Assembly (NCBI GenBank): GCA_905235775.1
Contig: CAJOMY010000036.1
Span: 1-12,752 of the forward strand
Direction: 5' to 3'
DNA: 12,752 nucleotides
Origin: an uncultured Bacteroidales bacterium
GTDB lineage: Bacteria; Bacteroidota; Bacteroidia; Bacteroidales; UBA932
Notes under the pieces: generated by a model
What the model was told of the DNA's origin: nothing
Seen by the model: the letters and a program-made list of their open reading frames with translations, nothing else
The model's database searches: none
Shown: piece after piece, positions 12,744-12,752 of the stretch
How positions within the stretch are numbered: the first letter of the stretch is position 1
Layout: every line of letters begins with the position of its first letter
Program-made: the position numbers and the translations under genes

Positions 12744-12752
12744 TTGACAATT

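Overview
The window reads as a GC-rich member of the Bacteroidales. The evidence is SusC/SusD-type and hybrid two-component-type sequences, an OmpA-family surface protein, a lipoprotein with a Bacteroidales-like tail, few Shine-Dalgarno-like leaders, and several matches to the Bacteroidetes promoter consensus TTTG-N19-21-TAnnTTTG. The exact genus cannot be fixed by eye.

Layout. Positions 1-291 (+) hold the 3' end of a purine nucleoside phosphorylase gene. It converges on a minus-strand block: dsbD (308-2185), rny/RNase Y (2211-3749), a 414-bp spacer, zapA (4164-4454) and a small coiled-coil gene (4456-4725). The spacer has two parts. The first is nested and tandem short repeats (3793-3981). 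The second is an approximately 155-nt structured RNA with 6S-like architecture (4009-4163), placed directly after zapA as in gammaproteobacteria. Next, on the minus strand, come a lipoprotein gene (6063-7019) and an OmpA-like gene (4862-6016). They share a very clear promoter (7109-7139) and end at an intrinsic terminator (4791-4829). Further upstream are a YjbH-like outer-membrane barrel gene (7156-8415), a DUF3108/TapB-like exported protein gene (8441-9121) and a class I/II aminotransferase gene (9237-10433). The last two have a -7 box only four bases before ATG and are probably leaderless.

The right end is broken. A minus-strand pseudogene (10665-11341) joins the signal peptide and N-terminal domain of a SusC-like transporter to the C-terminal part of a SusD-like lipoprotein, and it also carries a frameshift. 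Divergent to it is the beta-propeller start of a hybrid two-component regulator (11572 onward). That gene is cut after about 324 codons and joined out of frame to the 3' end of cydA (cytochrome bd oxidase subunit I, 12543-12743). The cydA piece has visibly lower GC and different codon use. This could be a degraded polysaccharide-utilisation locus with a recombination scar, or a chimeric contig.

The most notable items are the 6S-like RNA between zapA and rny, two palindromic elements carried in frame in the two linkers of DsbD, the SusC-SusD fusion remnant, and the regulator/cydA junction. No convincing new defence or mobile system was found.
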